In this document: positions 1-8,523 of the stretch, one piece after another
Layout of the letters: the number at the start of each line of letters is the position of its first letter
Position numbering within the stretch: position 1 is the first letter of the stretch
Assembly (NCBI GenBank): GCA_016709865.1
Contig: JADJLX010000005.1
Location: 1,798,001 to 1,862,000 of the forward strand
DNA length: 64,000 bases
Reading direction: 5' to 3'
Origin: Bacteroidales bacterium
GTDB taxonomy: Bacteria; Bacteroidota; Bacteroidia; Bacteroidales; VadinHA17
Position numbers and translations under genes: made by a program
The notes under the pieces: generated by a model
What the model was told of the DNA's origin: nothing
Databases searched by the model: none
Seen by the model: only the letters and a program-made list of their open reading frames with translations

Positions 1-1
1 T

Positions 2-1750
2 CTCTGGGCTGAAGATAACTGGGGGAACATTCGCCGGCTACCAACAGCGGAGGAAAGGAAAAGAAGCGGAGGCGCAGGAATCTATTATCACTTCGACTAT
101 CATGGAGGTCCAAGAAGCTACCAGTGGCTGAACACCAGCCCTATAGCCAAGATCTGGGACCAGATGTCGCTGGCAAAACAGTACGGAGCCGACAGGATCT
201 GGATAGTTAATGTCGGACACTTCAAAGGTTATGAGTTACCGATAGAATATTTTCTCGATCTGGCATGGAATACTGATAAACACACAAATAACAATATAAA
301 TGAGTTCACTCAGGAATGGGCCGGGGAGCAATTTGGAGATGAATACTCAGAAGAGATAGCAGAATTTCTTTCTGCTTATACAAAATTTAATGGCCGGCGT
401 AAACCGGAGCTACTGTCGCCAACAACTTACAGTCAGACTAATTACAATGAAGCGGAAAGGGTAGTTGATGATTATAAAGCACTTGCAAGAAAAGCTTCTG
501 ATCTTTTCAATAAGATCCCGTCTGAGATGCAGGATGCATTTTATCAGCTTGTACTATTTCCAGTCAGAGCCTGTGCTATAGTAAATGAGTTATATCTGGC
601 GGCCGGAAAAAATGATCTCTACTCAAGACAGGGAAGAGCAAGTACAGTAGCCCTGGCAGCCCAAACGCGAAGACTATTTGAAGCCGATACAAGTCTGATG
701 GCATATTATAACCGCGAATTTGCCGATGGCAGATGGGCTCACTTTATGGATCAGTCTCATCTTGGATATACAAGCTGGGTAGATCCTCCAACGAATAGCC
801 TGCGGGCAATAAAACTTAAAGAACCGGTAATACCAAAAACTGCCTCGATGGGAGTATCAGTGGAGGGATCTGAAGCTGTATGGCCAGGTGCTAAAACAAG
901 TCCCGAATTGCCTCCTTTTGATATATTCAATAAACAAAAACATTATATCGACATCTTTAATAAAGGAAAAACAGAATTTGAGTTCAGTGCCACCTCTGCT
1001 GAACCATGGATTATAATTAGCAAATATAAAGGCCCGTTTGGATTTGATGAACGGCTATGGATATCAGTCAATTGGGAGACAGTTCCAAAAGGCAGAAACA
1101 CCGGAACAATAAAAATCTCAGGTACAGGAAAAGAGGTATCTGTTAGGATCAATGCTTTTAATCCGGATGAGATAACTCCTGAAACTCTTCAGGGTTTTGT
1201 TGAGGGGGAGGGAGTTGTTTCAATTGAGGCGGAACACTATACAAAGCTCAACAATGCCGGTGAACGGAAGTGGACTGTAATTGAAGATTACGGACACACT
1301 CTGTCTGCTATGAGGGCTGAAGGTCCGGTTGAGGCTGCTCCCGCTGTTCCCGGAAACGATTCTCCATGCCTGGAATATCAGATATATTTCTTTAATACCG
1401 GTACATTTGATATAACTTCAATCTTCTCCCCTACGCTTAATTTTATGGCCGGAAGGGCGATGCAATATGCGATCTCTTTCGATAATGAAACACCTCAGGT
1501 AATTACACTCGTTCCTGAAAAATATAATGCCCAGAACCGGAATACCGACTGGGAGAAAACAGTTAGTGATAATGCCAGATTCAGTCAGTCAAAACATATA
1601 ATAAACAACCCCGGTTACCATACCCTCAAAATTTTTATGGTCGATCCTGGTGTAGTATTGCAGAAAATTATCGTAAATTCCGGTGGTTTAAAACCAAGCT
1701 ATCTCGGTCCGCCTGAAAGCTTCTACAAACCACTTAGCAGTAAAATATAA
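2..1750 (+). CDS. Glycoside hydrolase family 115 alpha-glucuronidase, 5'-truncated by window edge
   Basis: The reading frame is open from base 2 and ends with TAA at 1750, giving 582 residues; the start lies outside the window. The first residues (WAEDNWGNIRRLP, then ERKRSGGAGIYYHFDY and RSYQWLNT) match the catalytic core of GH115 enzymes, which remove (4-O-methyl-)glucuronic acid from xylan side chains. The later part, about residues 285-580, is a beta-rich region like the GH115 C-terminal domains. The missing N-terminus should carry the export signal and the first catalytic domain. The ATG at 164 lies inside the domain and is not the start. It is followed 25 bp later by an exported oxidoreductase on the same strand, so it probably belongs to a xylan-use operon. 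Family assignment is by motif recognition and is firm; substrate is inferred. Confidence 0.9.
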   Translation, partial: LWAEDNWGNIRRLPTAEERKRSGGAGIYYHFDYHGGPRSYQWLNTSPIAKIWDQMSLAKQYGADRIWIVNVGHFKGYELPIEYFLDLAWNTDKHTNNNINEFTQEWAGEQFGDEYSEEIAEFLSAYTKFNGRRKPELLSPTTYSQTNYNEAERVVDDYKALARKASDLFNKIPSEMQDAFYQLVLFPVRACAIVNELYLAAGKNDLYSRQGRASTVALAAQTRRLFEADTSLMAYYNREFADGRWAHFMDQSHLGYTSWVDPPTNSLRAIKLKEPVIPKTASMGVSVEGSEAVWPGAKTSPELPPFDIFNKQKHYIDIFNKGKTEFEFSATSAEPWIIISKYKGPFGFDERLWISVNWETVPKGRNTGTIKISGTGKEVSVRINAFNPDEITPETLQGFVEGEGVVSIEAEHYTKLNNAGERKWTVIEDYGHTLSAMRAEGPVEAAPAVPGNDSPCLEYQIYFFNTGTFDITSIFSPTLNFMAGRAMQYAISFDNETPQVITLVPEKYNAQNRNTDWEKTVSDNARFSQSKHIINNPGYHTLKIFMVDPGVVLQKIIVNSGGLKPSYLGPPESFYKPLSSKI

Positions 1751-1775
1751 TTGTATCACTTTAAATATCAAAGAG

Positions 1776-3188
1776 ATGAAAAAAGAGACAAAGAATATTT
1801 CCAGAAGAAAATTCATCGATAATTCGGTAAAGGCAACTCTCCTGTCGTCAGTTGCATTTGGCGGATTTCCTACAATTATCCCTTCAAGTGTCATCGGGAA
1901 AAACCCGCCGAGTGACAAAATTAACATAGGACAGATTGGATTTGGCAGGATAGCCAGTAGTCACGATCTGACAGAAACACTTCCTTATGATGTTGCACGG
2001 GTAGTTGCGGTAGCTGACTGGGATTCGAACAGGGTGGCGAAAGGGAAACAGTATATTGAGAATTTTTATACAAAAAAAACAGGTAGTCCCGGTTATGTTG
2101 ACGTTAAAACATACGAAGATTATCACGAAATAATAGCCGATAAAAGCATAGATGCAGTAATCATATCCACTCCTGACCACTGGCATTCCCAACCGGCTAT
2201 TGAGGCTGCTCTTGCAGGCAAAGATATATATGTACAGAAACCCACTTCACTTACTATTAAAGAAGGACAACTTCTAAGGGATGTGGTACTCAGGAAAAAA
2301 GTCATTCTCCAGGTCGGTACGCAGCAGCGTGCAATGCCTCAGTTCAGAATTGCAGCAGAACTTGTGAGAAACGGAAGGATTGGTAAGCTTCATACAGTTA
2401 AAATAGGTCTGCCCGGCGACCCACCGGGTCCGGTAACTACAGAAATGCCAATACCAAAAAACCTTAATTACAAGGCATGGCTGGGATCAACTCCTGAGGT
2501 CTACTATACAGAAACCCGTGTACATCCTCAGAATAGTCTGACTGACAGACCGGGATGGCTAAGATGCGAACAGTTCGGAGCAGGTATGATAACTGGCTGG
2601 GGACAGCACCACTTCGATTCAGCTGCATGGGGTATGGATACAGAATTAACCGGACCGATTTCTATTGAAGCTGTTGCTGAATTTCCTAAATCAGGTATGT
2701 GGGATGTTCATGGTGACTTCATGGCAAAAGCAGAATATAAAAATGGCATCACAATGTACACAAGCGGAGGCTATCCGAATGGCATCAGGTACGAAGGTAC
2801 AGAAGGCTGGATTTTTGTTACACGCGGTAACTATACAGCTTCTGCAAGCGATCCTGTTGTTGCAGGAAGAAACGCAAGATCACTAACTGCAAGCGATCCA
2901 AAAATCCTTACATCAGAAATAAAGGAGAATGAGATTCATCTTTATAAGATTGACAATCAGCACGGGAACTGGCTCGATTGTATAAAATCGAGAAAAGAGC
3001 CAATATCACCTGTCGAATTAGGCCATCGCGCATGTACAATATGCCTAATAACTCATACTGCTATGAAACTTGGAAGAAAACTTCCATGGGATCCTATTGC
3101 TGAAAAATTCGGCAATGATGCTGAAGCCAATAAGACTCTGTCGCGCCCGCAAAGGGCTCCTTACGGAACCGATTATATTAAAATGTAA
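1776..3188 (+). CDS. Gfo/Idh/MocA family oxidoreductase, Tat-exported
   Basis: A 470-residue NAD(P)-dependent sugar or polyol oxidoreductase. The N-terminus has a twin-arginine motif (SRRKFIDNS) followed by a hydrophobic stretch, so export of the folded protein with its cofactor is likely. A Rossmann fold starts near residue 50 (IGQIGFGRIASS). The family's usual EKP motif reads QKP here (YVQKPTSL), although the lysine that acts in catalysis is kept. The C-terminal half has the substrate-binding alpha/beta sheet, including GWGQHHFD. It sits 25 bp downstream of the GH115 gene and 19 bp before a DUF6807 gene, so it may oxidise a sugar released from glucuronoxylan. Substrate cannot be read from sequence. 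Confidence 0.88.
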   Translation: MKKETKNISRRKFIDNSVKATLLSSVAFGGFPTIIPSSVIGKNPPSDKINIGQIGFGRIASSHDLTETLPYDVARVVAVADWDSNRVAKGKQYIENFYTKKTGSPGYVDVKTYEDYHEIIADKSIDAVIISTPDHWHSQPAIEAALAGKDIYVQKPTSLTIKEGQLLRDVVLRKKVILQVGTQQRAMPQFRIAAELVRNGRIGKLHTVKIGLPGDPPGPVTTEMPIPKNLNYKAWLGSTPEVYYTETRVHPQNSLTDRPGWLRCEQFGAGMITGWGQHHFDSAAWGMDTELTGPISIEAVAEFPKSGMWDVHGDFMAKAEYKNGITMYTSGGYPNGIRYEGTEGWIFVTRGNYTASASDPVVAGRNARSLTASDPKILTSEIKENEIHLYKIDNQHGNWLDCIKSRKEPISPVELGHRACTICLITHTAMKLGRKLPWDPIAEKFGNDAEANKTLSRPQRAPYGTDYIKM

Positions 3189-3207
3189 CTTGCTGAATAA
3201 TAAGATT

Positions 3208-4110
3208 ATGAAAAGGCTTTTTTTCTGGACACTGGTTATTGCCGGTCTGATGATTGTTTTACCAATATCGGCAGCTAAAATTACAGCCGAGAAGGTTGGC
3301 TCAAAAATTAATGTAACGATAGGGAATAAATATTTCACCAGTTACATCTTTTCAAACGATGAAAAATATCCTTTTTTCTATCCTGTGAACGGTCCTGTTT
3401 CAGGGGGTTCTGTAACATCTATGCGTAACGGTGAATACCCTCATCACAGCTCTCTGTTTTTTGGCTGCGATCTGGTAAATGGTGGAAACTACTGGCAGGA
3501 AGGACTTGAACGGGGAAGAATAATCTCAGTCAATGCACAGATTCAAAAGCAGGGTGGCGATACGGTTCTAATAACTGATGAGTGCATATGGAGCCGTCCG
3601 GGTGCAATATCCCCGGTGAAGGATACTAGAAAGATCCTGATAACCTCACCTTCGGCTACCATGAGTCAGATAGATGTTGAAATAGTAATGGAGATGCTTA
3701 TTGATGTTACTATCAAAAAAACAAATCATTCGCTGTTCAGTGCCAGGATGGCGGCAGATCTCTCTGTTAAGAATGGTGGTACTATGATTAATGCTGAAGG
3801 ATCAAAAAGTGAAAAAGACACTTTCGGGAAGAGCTCCCCATGGATCGATTTTTATGGAAAAAGAGGGGATGCGATTGAGGGGTTGGCTATTTTTCAGCAT
3901 CCATCGAACCCGTGGTACCCATCCCCATGGTTCACGCGCGATTACGGCTTTATGTCGCCAACACCAATGTACTGGCCTGCAAATGAAACTGATACCTTTA
4001 TGAAAAAGGGAACTGTACTAACACTTCGGTACAGGGTACTTGTTCATTCAGGTGATCACAATCAGGCTAAGATTGCAGAGGCATTCGAGAAATATAAAAA
4101 CGAAAGATAA
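3208..4110 (+). CDS. PmoA-like DUF6807 family protein, secreted
   Basis: A 300-residue protein. The ATG at 3208 is chosen because it gives a classical signal peptide (KRLFFWTLVIAGLMIVLPIS) and lies just after the preceding stop; an in-frame start inside the upstream gene would destroy the signal. The mature part has the pattern of the DUF6807 (PmoA-named) family, with YPFFYPVNGP, a HHSSLFFG block and a late SPTPMYWPAN block. The family is common in Bacteroidota and Planctomycetota beside Gfo/Idh/MocA enzymes, probably has a galactose-mutarotase-like beta-sandwich, and is not really a methane monooxygenase part. Biochemical role is unknown. It is the last gene of the GH115 operon and is followed by two strong hairpins. 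Confidence 0.8.
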   Translation: MKRLFFWTLVIAGLMIVLPISAAKITAEKVGSKINVTIGNKYFTSYIFSNDEKYPFFYPVNGPVSGGSVTSMRNGEYPHHSSLFFGCDLVNGGNYWQEGLERGRIISVNAQIQKQGGDTVLITDECIWSRPGAISPVKDTRKILITSPSATMSQIDVEIVMEMLIDVTIKKTNHSLFSARMAADLSVKNGGTMINAEGSKSEKDTFGKSSPWIDFYGKRGDAIEGLAIFQHPSNPWYPSPWFTRDYGFMSPTPMYWPANETDTFMKKGTVLTLRYRVLVHSGDHNQAKIAEAFEKYKNER

Positions 4111-4118
4111 TTCTTAAC

Positions 4119-4200
4119 CCTTCCCTTAGACAATAAGGGAAGGAGGCTGTGATTTTCGAAATACCTGCGACACCCCTTCCCTTACTCTTAAGGGAAGGGG
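4119..4200. terminator. Two tandem perfect hairpins between convergent genes
   Basis: The first hairpin pairs CCTTCCCTTA (4119-4128) with TAAGGGAAGG (4134-4143) around a 5-base loop. The second pairs CCCCTTCCCTTA (4173-4184) with TAAGGGAAGGGG (4189-4200) around a 4-base loop. Both stems are perfect and share the same core. They lie between two converging genes, so they can stop transcription from both sides. There is no long T-run on either strand. The related sequence of the two hairpins also suits a small interspersed repeat. Confidence 0.6.
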
Positions 4201-4235
4201 CCGGGGGATGGGTTACAAAAATATTAAGGATTTCA

Positions 4236-4934
4236 TTACTTTCTCTCCTTGACTTTCCTGTAAATACAGTCCTTCATATCGCACATCCTGCATGTATACG
4301 GATTGCTTTTTACTTTTGAACCAATTCCAATAATGCCGCTAACAGACTTTACTGGATCCATCAGAGCTGATTCAGTAAGCCTTATACCACAATAATTATA
4401 TGGAATAAGACTAAAGAGACTATGCTGCTCATTAACATTCCAGCCGCAATACCCGGGACTATACCTGTTTGTAATTTTCAATCCAGATTCTGAAGCTGAT
4501 TTTCCAAGATCATCCTGCATCAGATCGGCTGCTGCTTCAGCTATTTCACTGCCAACAACATCATAGATATAACCACGAAGCAGGTCTCTTTCATGCATAT
4601 ATTTCCGGCTTCTCTTTCCTATCTCTTCACCGGCAGTGCACATAAAAAGTGCAACAGATTCAGATTTCTTAAGCTGCTGGTAAACAATGTTTTTAATATT
4701 GAAAGTGATATCATTAATCGAGATTGATTTAGATTCATTTTCAAAACTGATCCTTTCGAACAGGCAATATTGTGCCCTGACATTTGCAATCTCTGAAGAT
4801 TCAGCAAGGACTTCATCTATTAGGCTGATAACAAACTCGCGGTCATCACCTTCATTAAAACCAATGACATTCTCTATCTGCGAAACACTAAGTTTCAGAT
4901 CCTTAAAGTCAAATTGAAATATCTTGTTTTTCAT
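4236..4934 (-). CDS. Stand-alone vitamin B12-dependent methionine synthase activation domain protein
   Basis: A 232-residue protein matching the S-adenosylmethionine-binding activation domain that in MetH forms the C-terminus, here as a free protein. The signature RYSPGYCGW and the following RLTESALMDPVKSVSG correspond to the MetH segments around its RxxPGYP and LTES motifs. In MetH this domain re-methylates inactive cob(II)alamin using SAM and a flavodoxin-type electron donor. The free protein is shorter than the MetH domain (about 340 residues) and ends in a Cys-rich tail (CRMCDMKDC) that could bind metal or FeS. Its start overlaps the stop of the reductase gene by 4 bases, suggesting translational coupling. 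Likely job: reductive repair of the corrinoid protein encoded three genes upstream. Confidence 0.85.
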   Translation of the reverse strand: MKNKIFQFDFKDLKLSVSQIENVIGFNEGDDREFVISLIDEVLAESSEIANVRAQYCLFERISFENESKSISINDITFNIKNIVYQQLKKSESVALFMCTAGEEIGKRSRKYMHERDLLRGYIYDVVGSEIAEAAADLMQDDLGKSASESGLKITNRYSPGYCGWNVNEQHSLFSLIPYNYCGIRLTESALMDPVKSVSGIIGIGSKVKSNPYTCRMCDMKDCIYRKVKERK

Positions 4935-6358
4935 AATTCTTTCACAATCCTCTCAACCGCTGCCTCCCAACCCAATGTCATAATATGAATACCGTTAACA
5001 CCCTGTTTTCCTTTAACTGCACTGATCATTTCCAAAGCAATCCGGATGCCCTCCTCCGGTGCTGACTCTCCGGCTTTCTCCATCCGTTTCAGAATTTTTT
5101 CAGGGACCCTTACACCTGGTACCTTTGTGTTTATATATTCTGCAACCTTATAACTTTTCAGCGGTGCAATACCTATGAGAATAAATACCTTATCAAGAAC
5201 ACCTCTCTTATAAAGTTGTTCCAGCCATGGATCGAGTTTCTCAGGCTCAAAAACAAGGTTTGTCTGGAAAAACTGGGCCCCTGCATTTACTTTCTTATGA
5301 TCCTTAATAGCCTGCAATTCAGGATCTGAAGCAAACGGTGATGCAGCAGCTCCCAGGAAAAACCGGGGAGGATTCTTCATTTGCCTTCCATCGAGGTATA
5401 TGGCATCATCGCGCATTCTTCTGAGTATCCACAGCATCTGCACTGAATCAACATCTAAAATATTCATGCTAGAAGTTGGAGATGATCCAACAACAGCGTT
5501 ATCTCCTGTCAGACACAGAACATTTTTAATACCAATTGCATTTAAACCTACAGCGGTTGCCTGCAGACCTGTACGGGTTATATCGCGCGAAGCAATCTGA
5601 AATACCGGCTCAACTCCATGATCCAGAGCCACTTTACAACATGCAATGGAAGACATTTTAGGACGTGCGGAAGAGGAGTCTGTAAAATTAATTGCTGTAG
5701 CATACTGTTTTACTGATTCCAGATCTCTCACAAATTTATCCGTTCCTGAACCAACCGGCGGAGAGACCTCCGTTGCCACAACAAATTCCCCTGAGCGCAA
5801 CTTTTTCTCCAGCTCAGATACCGGCTCAGCATTCCTGGCAGGATGGTATTCTGAGTCGCCCTGCCACCATTCAGGCTGACGGATAGTTTTGAAAACTGAT
5901 GCCCACACCTCGTCTTTCGCTATCTGATCTTTTAAAAAAAGAGATGAAACAAATTTACCGGTACCGACTTTTTTAACCTGTCGCACCACATCACCCCATG
6001 TTTCAGTACCGGTCTTATCCCAGTCGAGAGGAGGAAGAACTTCCATCAGCATCTCTTCCCTCCCGGTTTTAAGTGCTCTTTTATATATAGCATACCAGAT
6101 ACATTTTCTGGTTCTATCAACATAACACATTTTATCTGGAGTAATACCACCGCATGGTCCGTTTCTTATACCTTTTGGACACTCCATCGGGCAAATGAAA
6201 GCAGTCTCCTGGAGCAGACAGTTTCCGCACATACGGCAGCCAAAAAGTGGCCCCTTGACCATTAACTCCGTTTTTGCAAGTATCCTCCTGCTGAGTTTTT
6301 CCTTTTTAAACGGGTAAAAAGCCGGTTGCCATCTGCGTGCAGGTTTAATTACCGACAT
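4931..6358 (-). CDS. MetV-MetF-like methylenetetrahydrofolate reductase fusion
   Basis: A 475-residue two-domain protein. Residues 1-170 match the 'MTHFR C-terminal' (MetV-like) domain, with Cys at 41, 44, 47, 56, 60, 69, 78 and 86, a pattern able to bind zinc or FeS. Residues from about 185 form a MetF-type TIM barrel, with VATEVSPPVGSG at the active-site glutamate position, then INFTDSSSARPKMS and CLTGDNAVVGS. The reaction would be reduction of methylene-THF to methyl-THF, or its reverse. In acetogens MetV and MetF are separate subunits that receive electrons through partner proteins; here they are one chain. It lies between the methyltransferase and activation-domain genes in one operon, so methyl-THF made or used here is probably exchanged with the corrinoid protein. 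Confidence 0.85.
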   Translation of the reverse strand: MSVIKPARRWQPAFYPFKKEKLSRRILAKTELMVKGPLFGCRMCGNCLLQETAFICPMECPKGIRNGPCGGITPDKMCYVDRTRKCIWYAIYKRALKTGREEMLMEVLPPLDWDKTGTETWGDVVRQVKKVGTGKFVSSLFLKDQIAKDEVWASVFKTIRQPEWWQGDSEYHPARNAEPVSELEKKLRSGEFVVATEVSPPVGSGTDKFVRDLESVKQYATAINFTDSSSARPKMSSIACCKVALDHGVEPVFQIASRDITRTGLQATAVGLNAIGIKNVLCLTGDNAVVGSSPTSSMNILDVDSVQMLWILRRMRDDAIYLDGRQMKNPPRFFLGAAASPFASDPELQAIKDHKKVNAGAQFFQTNLVFEPEKLDPWLEQLYKRGVLDKVFILIGIAPLKSYKVAEYINTKVPGVRVPEKILKRMEKAGESAPEEGIRIALEMISAVKGKQGVNGIHIMTLGWEAAVERIVKEL

Positions 6359-6379
6359 GCTATTTATATTGGTGAAATA

Positions 6380-7222
6380 CTAAAATTCTCCAGACTGGAA
6401 ATGTTCAACAAACCTCACTGCATAATCATCCCTGCCCATAATAAGATCTGTTGCCCTTACGGCAGCCGTGATCTTCTCCGGATTTGCAATCGGACACGTG
6501 AGCCCGTTCAGTATTGATAATGTCATGAAAGCTGAATTCAAAACTTCTCTGCCTGGCAGTCCGAAGGATATGTTACTCGATCCCATGGTGATATTCAATC
6601 CAAGTTTACTGTGTACTAATCTTATTGTCTCAAGAGTTACCATACAGGCATCAGGATCAGCACTGATTGCCATGGCAAGGGGGTCTATAACAACATCTTC
6701 CATTCTGATGCCTGCTCTAACGGCCCTTTCCATTATCTTTTCGGCAATCCGGAGTCTTTTTTCCGGATCATTTGTTATCCCGTTCTCATCCATCGTTAAT
6801 CCAATAATTGCAGCTCCATACTCTTTGGCTATCGGGAGAAGTATGTTTAAAGACCTCTCTTCGCCATTCACGGAATTAATGAGGCATTTTCCTGTGGCTG
6901 CTTTTAATGCAGCCTCAATTGCTTTTGGATTTGGAGAGTCGAGACAAAGAGGGATATCAAATTTTTCATTAAGAGCCAGTACTGTTGCAGGCAGCATAGA
7001 AACATCATCCACTCCCGGAAACCCAACATTTACATCGAGAACATCAGCCCCGGCTTTAATCTGACTATCAGCAAGTTCAAGGACATATTCAAAATTATTT
7101 TCCTGTAAGGTGGAAACAAGTTTTTTCCTTCGTGTCGGGTTAATACACTCCCCTATAATTACAACCGGCCCTTTTGTATCAATGACTACTTCAACTTCTC
7201 TGCCTCTCAGGATTGTTTGCAT
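6380..7222 (-). CDS. Methyltetrahydrofolate:corrinoid methyltransferase (pterin-binding TIM barrel)
   Basis: A 280-residue single-domain member of the DHPS-like pterin-binding family, the size of AcsE/MtgA-type enzymes. Visible motifs are GECINPTRRK near residue 24, ADVLDVNVG (Asp and Asn for pterin binding), LINSVNGEE, and GSSNISFGLP near residue 217, all conserved in methyl-THF:corrinoid methyltransferases. It moves the methyl group between N5-methyl-THF and the cobalt of a corrinoid protein, whose gene is 12 bases upstream. No CO dehydrogenase/acetyl-CoA synthase gene is seen, so a full Wood-Ljungdahl pathway is not indicated here. Dihydropteroate synthase itself is an unlikely alternative, because the GExINPTxRK and SSNxSFG motifs favour the methyltransferase branch. 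Confidence 0.87.
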   Translation of the reverse strand: MQTILRGREVEVVIDTKGPVVIIGECINPTRRKKLVSTLQENNFEYVLELADSQIKAGADVLDVNVGFPGVDDVSMLPATVLALNEKFDIPLCLDSPNPKAIEAALKAATGKCLINSVNGEERSLNILLPIAKEYGAAIIGLTMDENGITNDPEKRLRIAEKIMERAVRAGIRMEDVVIDPLAMAISADPDACMVTLETIRLVHSKLGLNITMGSSNISFGLPGREVLNSAFMTLSILNGLTCPIANPEKITAAVRATDLIMGRDDYAVRFVEHFQSGEF

Positions 7223-7234
7223 AAATTAAACATG

Positions 7235-7903
7235 TTATGACACTAATTGCTTCAGGTAATTAACAGCACCCTGTGGATCGGGGGAATAAAAGTCAGCCCC
7301 GATTTTTTGACAATATTCCATTGTTACAGGAGCACCTCCTACAAGAATTTTTGAGTCAGAATGCTTCTCCTTTATTGCGGCGACTATTTTTTTCATATTC
7401 TCCATTGTGGTTGTAAGAAGCGCAGATAATCCTACTACAGCCCCCGGATGTTCGTCAAGAGCCTTCAGAAATTTCTCGGTTCCTACATCTACTCCCAGAT
7501 CTATAACTTCCCATCCGCCACCCTCTATCATCATCGCAACCAGATTTTTACCTATATCATGAAGATCACCTGAAACGGTACCGACTATAAACTTACCCTT
7601 TCGTTTTGTTTCTCCTGACTGAAAAAAGGGTTTCAGATGTACCAGGGCGCTGTTCATTGCTTTGGCAGCCATAAGCATCTGCGGCACATAAATCTCCTTA
7701 CGTGTAAACTTCTCCCCGACCTTTTCCATAGCCGGCACTAATGCATTTTCGAGTATCTCACCAGGGCTTACTCCTTCATCCAATGCCCTTCTGGTCAACT
7801 CATCAGCTCCATCCTGATCCTTCATATTAGGAGGATAAGGAGAAACTTTATTTATCTTCCCGAACTCAACGCAAAGCGAAATTTTATTAAGTATCTCATT
7901 CAT
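7235..7903 (-). CDS. Corrinoid (cobalamin-binding) methyl carrier protein
   Basis: A 222-residue protein of MtaC/MtbC/MtvC-type layout. A helical cap domain covers about residues 30-95. A B12-binding Rossmann domain follows with GDLHDIGKN, whose His115 should be the lower cobalt ligand, then GVDVG, SALLTTTM and GGAPV. It is the first gene of the four-gene one-carbon operon and its stop is 12 bases from the methyltransferase start. It would carry the methyl group between methyl-THF and a second, substrate-specific methyltransferase that is not encoded in this window. Family call is firm; the methyl donor or acceptor is unknown. Confidence 0.9.
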   Translation of the reverse strand: MNEILNKISLCVEFGKINKVSPYPPNMKDQDGADELTRRALDEGVSPGEILENALVPAMEKVGEKFTRKEIYVPQMLMAAKAMNSALVHLKPFFQSGETKRKGKFIVGTVSGDLHDIGKNLVAMMIEGGGWEVIDLGVDVGTEKFLKALDEHPGAVVGLSALLTTTMENMKKIVAAIKEKHSDSKILVGGAPVTMEYCQKIGADFYSPDPQGAVNYLKQLVS

Positions 7904-8136
7904 AGTTCTTCATTTAATCAGAATCGTGGTATAAAAATTTAATCTGGTCTGACAATTCTGATACCAAAATAGTCGAATTTCTTCTTTTTACATCAAAAAT
8001 CAGAGAATATATTAACGATTATATCTGATTGCAGCAGATTTTTATTGTATCTTTAATCAGCCTAAAATAGTGGAGACCAGCAGCCACATAAAACCTGGCA
8101 GCACTAAAACTAAATGAGTACTTAAAAACCAGAACT

Positions 8137-8523
8137 ATGTATTGCAGAAACTGTGGAAACGAAGTTTCCGAAAAAGCCGTTATGTGTGTATCTTGTGGAA
8201 CACCACCTAAAGCAGGTGACAGATATTGTCACAACTGCAAAGCTGAAACAAATGCCAGCTCAACAATCTGCATGAAATGCGGAGTCAGTCTCAAAGGAGA
8301 AAATCCCCAGAACGGTGAGGGAAAAGATTGGCTGACTACACTTTTGTTATGCTTTTTCCTTGGATTCATTGGCGTACACAGGTTCTACACAGGCCATACA
8401 GCAATCGGGGTAGTTCAGATATTAACTCTTGGAGGTTGTGGTATCTGGACACTTGTAGATTTCATTATTATTATTGTCGGTAACTTCAAAGATGCAAAAG
8501 GAAATCTTCTGGTTAAGAGATAG
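8137..8523 (+). CDS. Zinc-ribbon TM2 domain membrane protein
   Basis: A 128-residue protein. The first 50 residues hold four CxxC pairs (CRNCG, CVSCG, CHNC, CMKCG), which make two zinc ribbons. The rest is a TM2 domain with two membrane helices separated by a short turn; its signature includes FFLGFIGVHRFYTGH and GCGIWTLVDF. TM2 proteins are widespread small membrane proteins without a settled function. It is divergent from the corrinoid operon across a 233-bp gap. The next gene overlaps its end, so the two are probably cotranscribed. Confidence 0.85.
   Translation: MYCRNCGNEVSEKAVMCVSCGTPPKAGDRYCHNCKAETNASSTICMKCGVSLKGENPQNGEGKDWLTTLLLCFFLGFIGVHRFYTGHTAIGVVQILTLGGCGIWTLVDFIIIIVGNFKDAKGNLLVKR

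Noticed and set aside
7904..8136. Possible cobalamin riboswitch before the corrinoid operon
   Set aside because: No convincing B12-box-like core or surrounding stems could be found on the minus strand; the stretch ACCTGG at 8091-8096 is too short to count.
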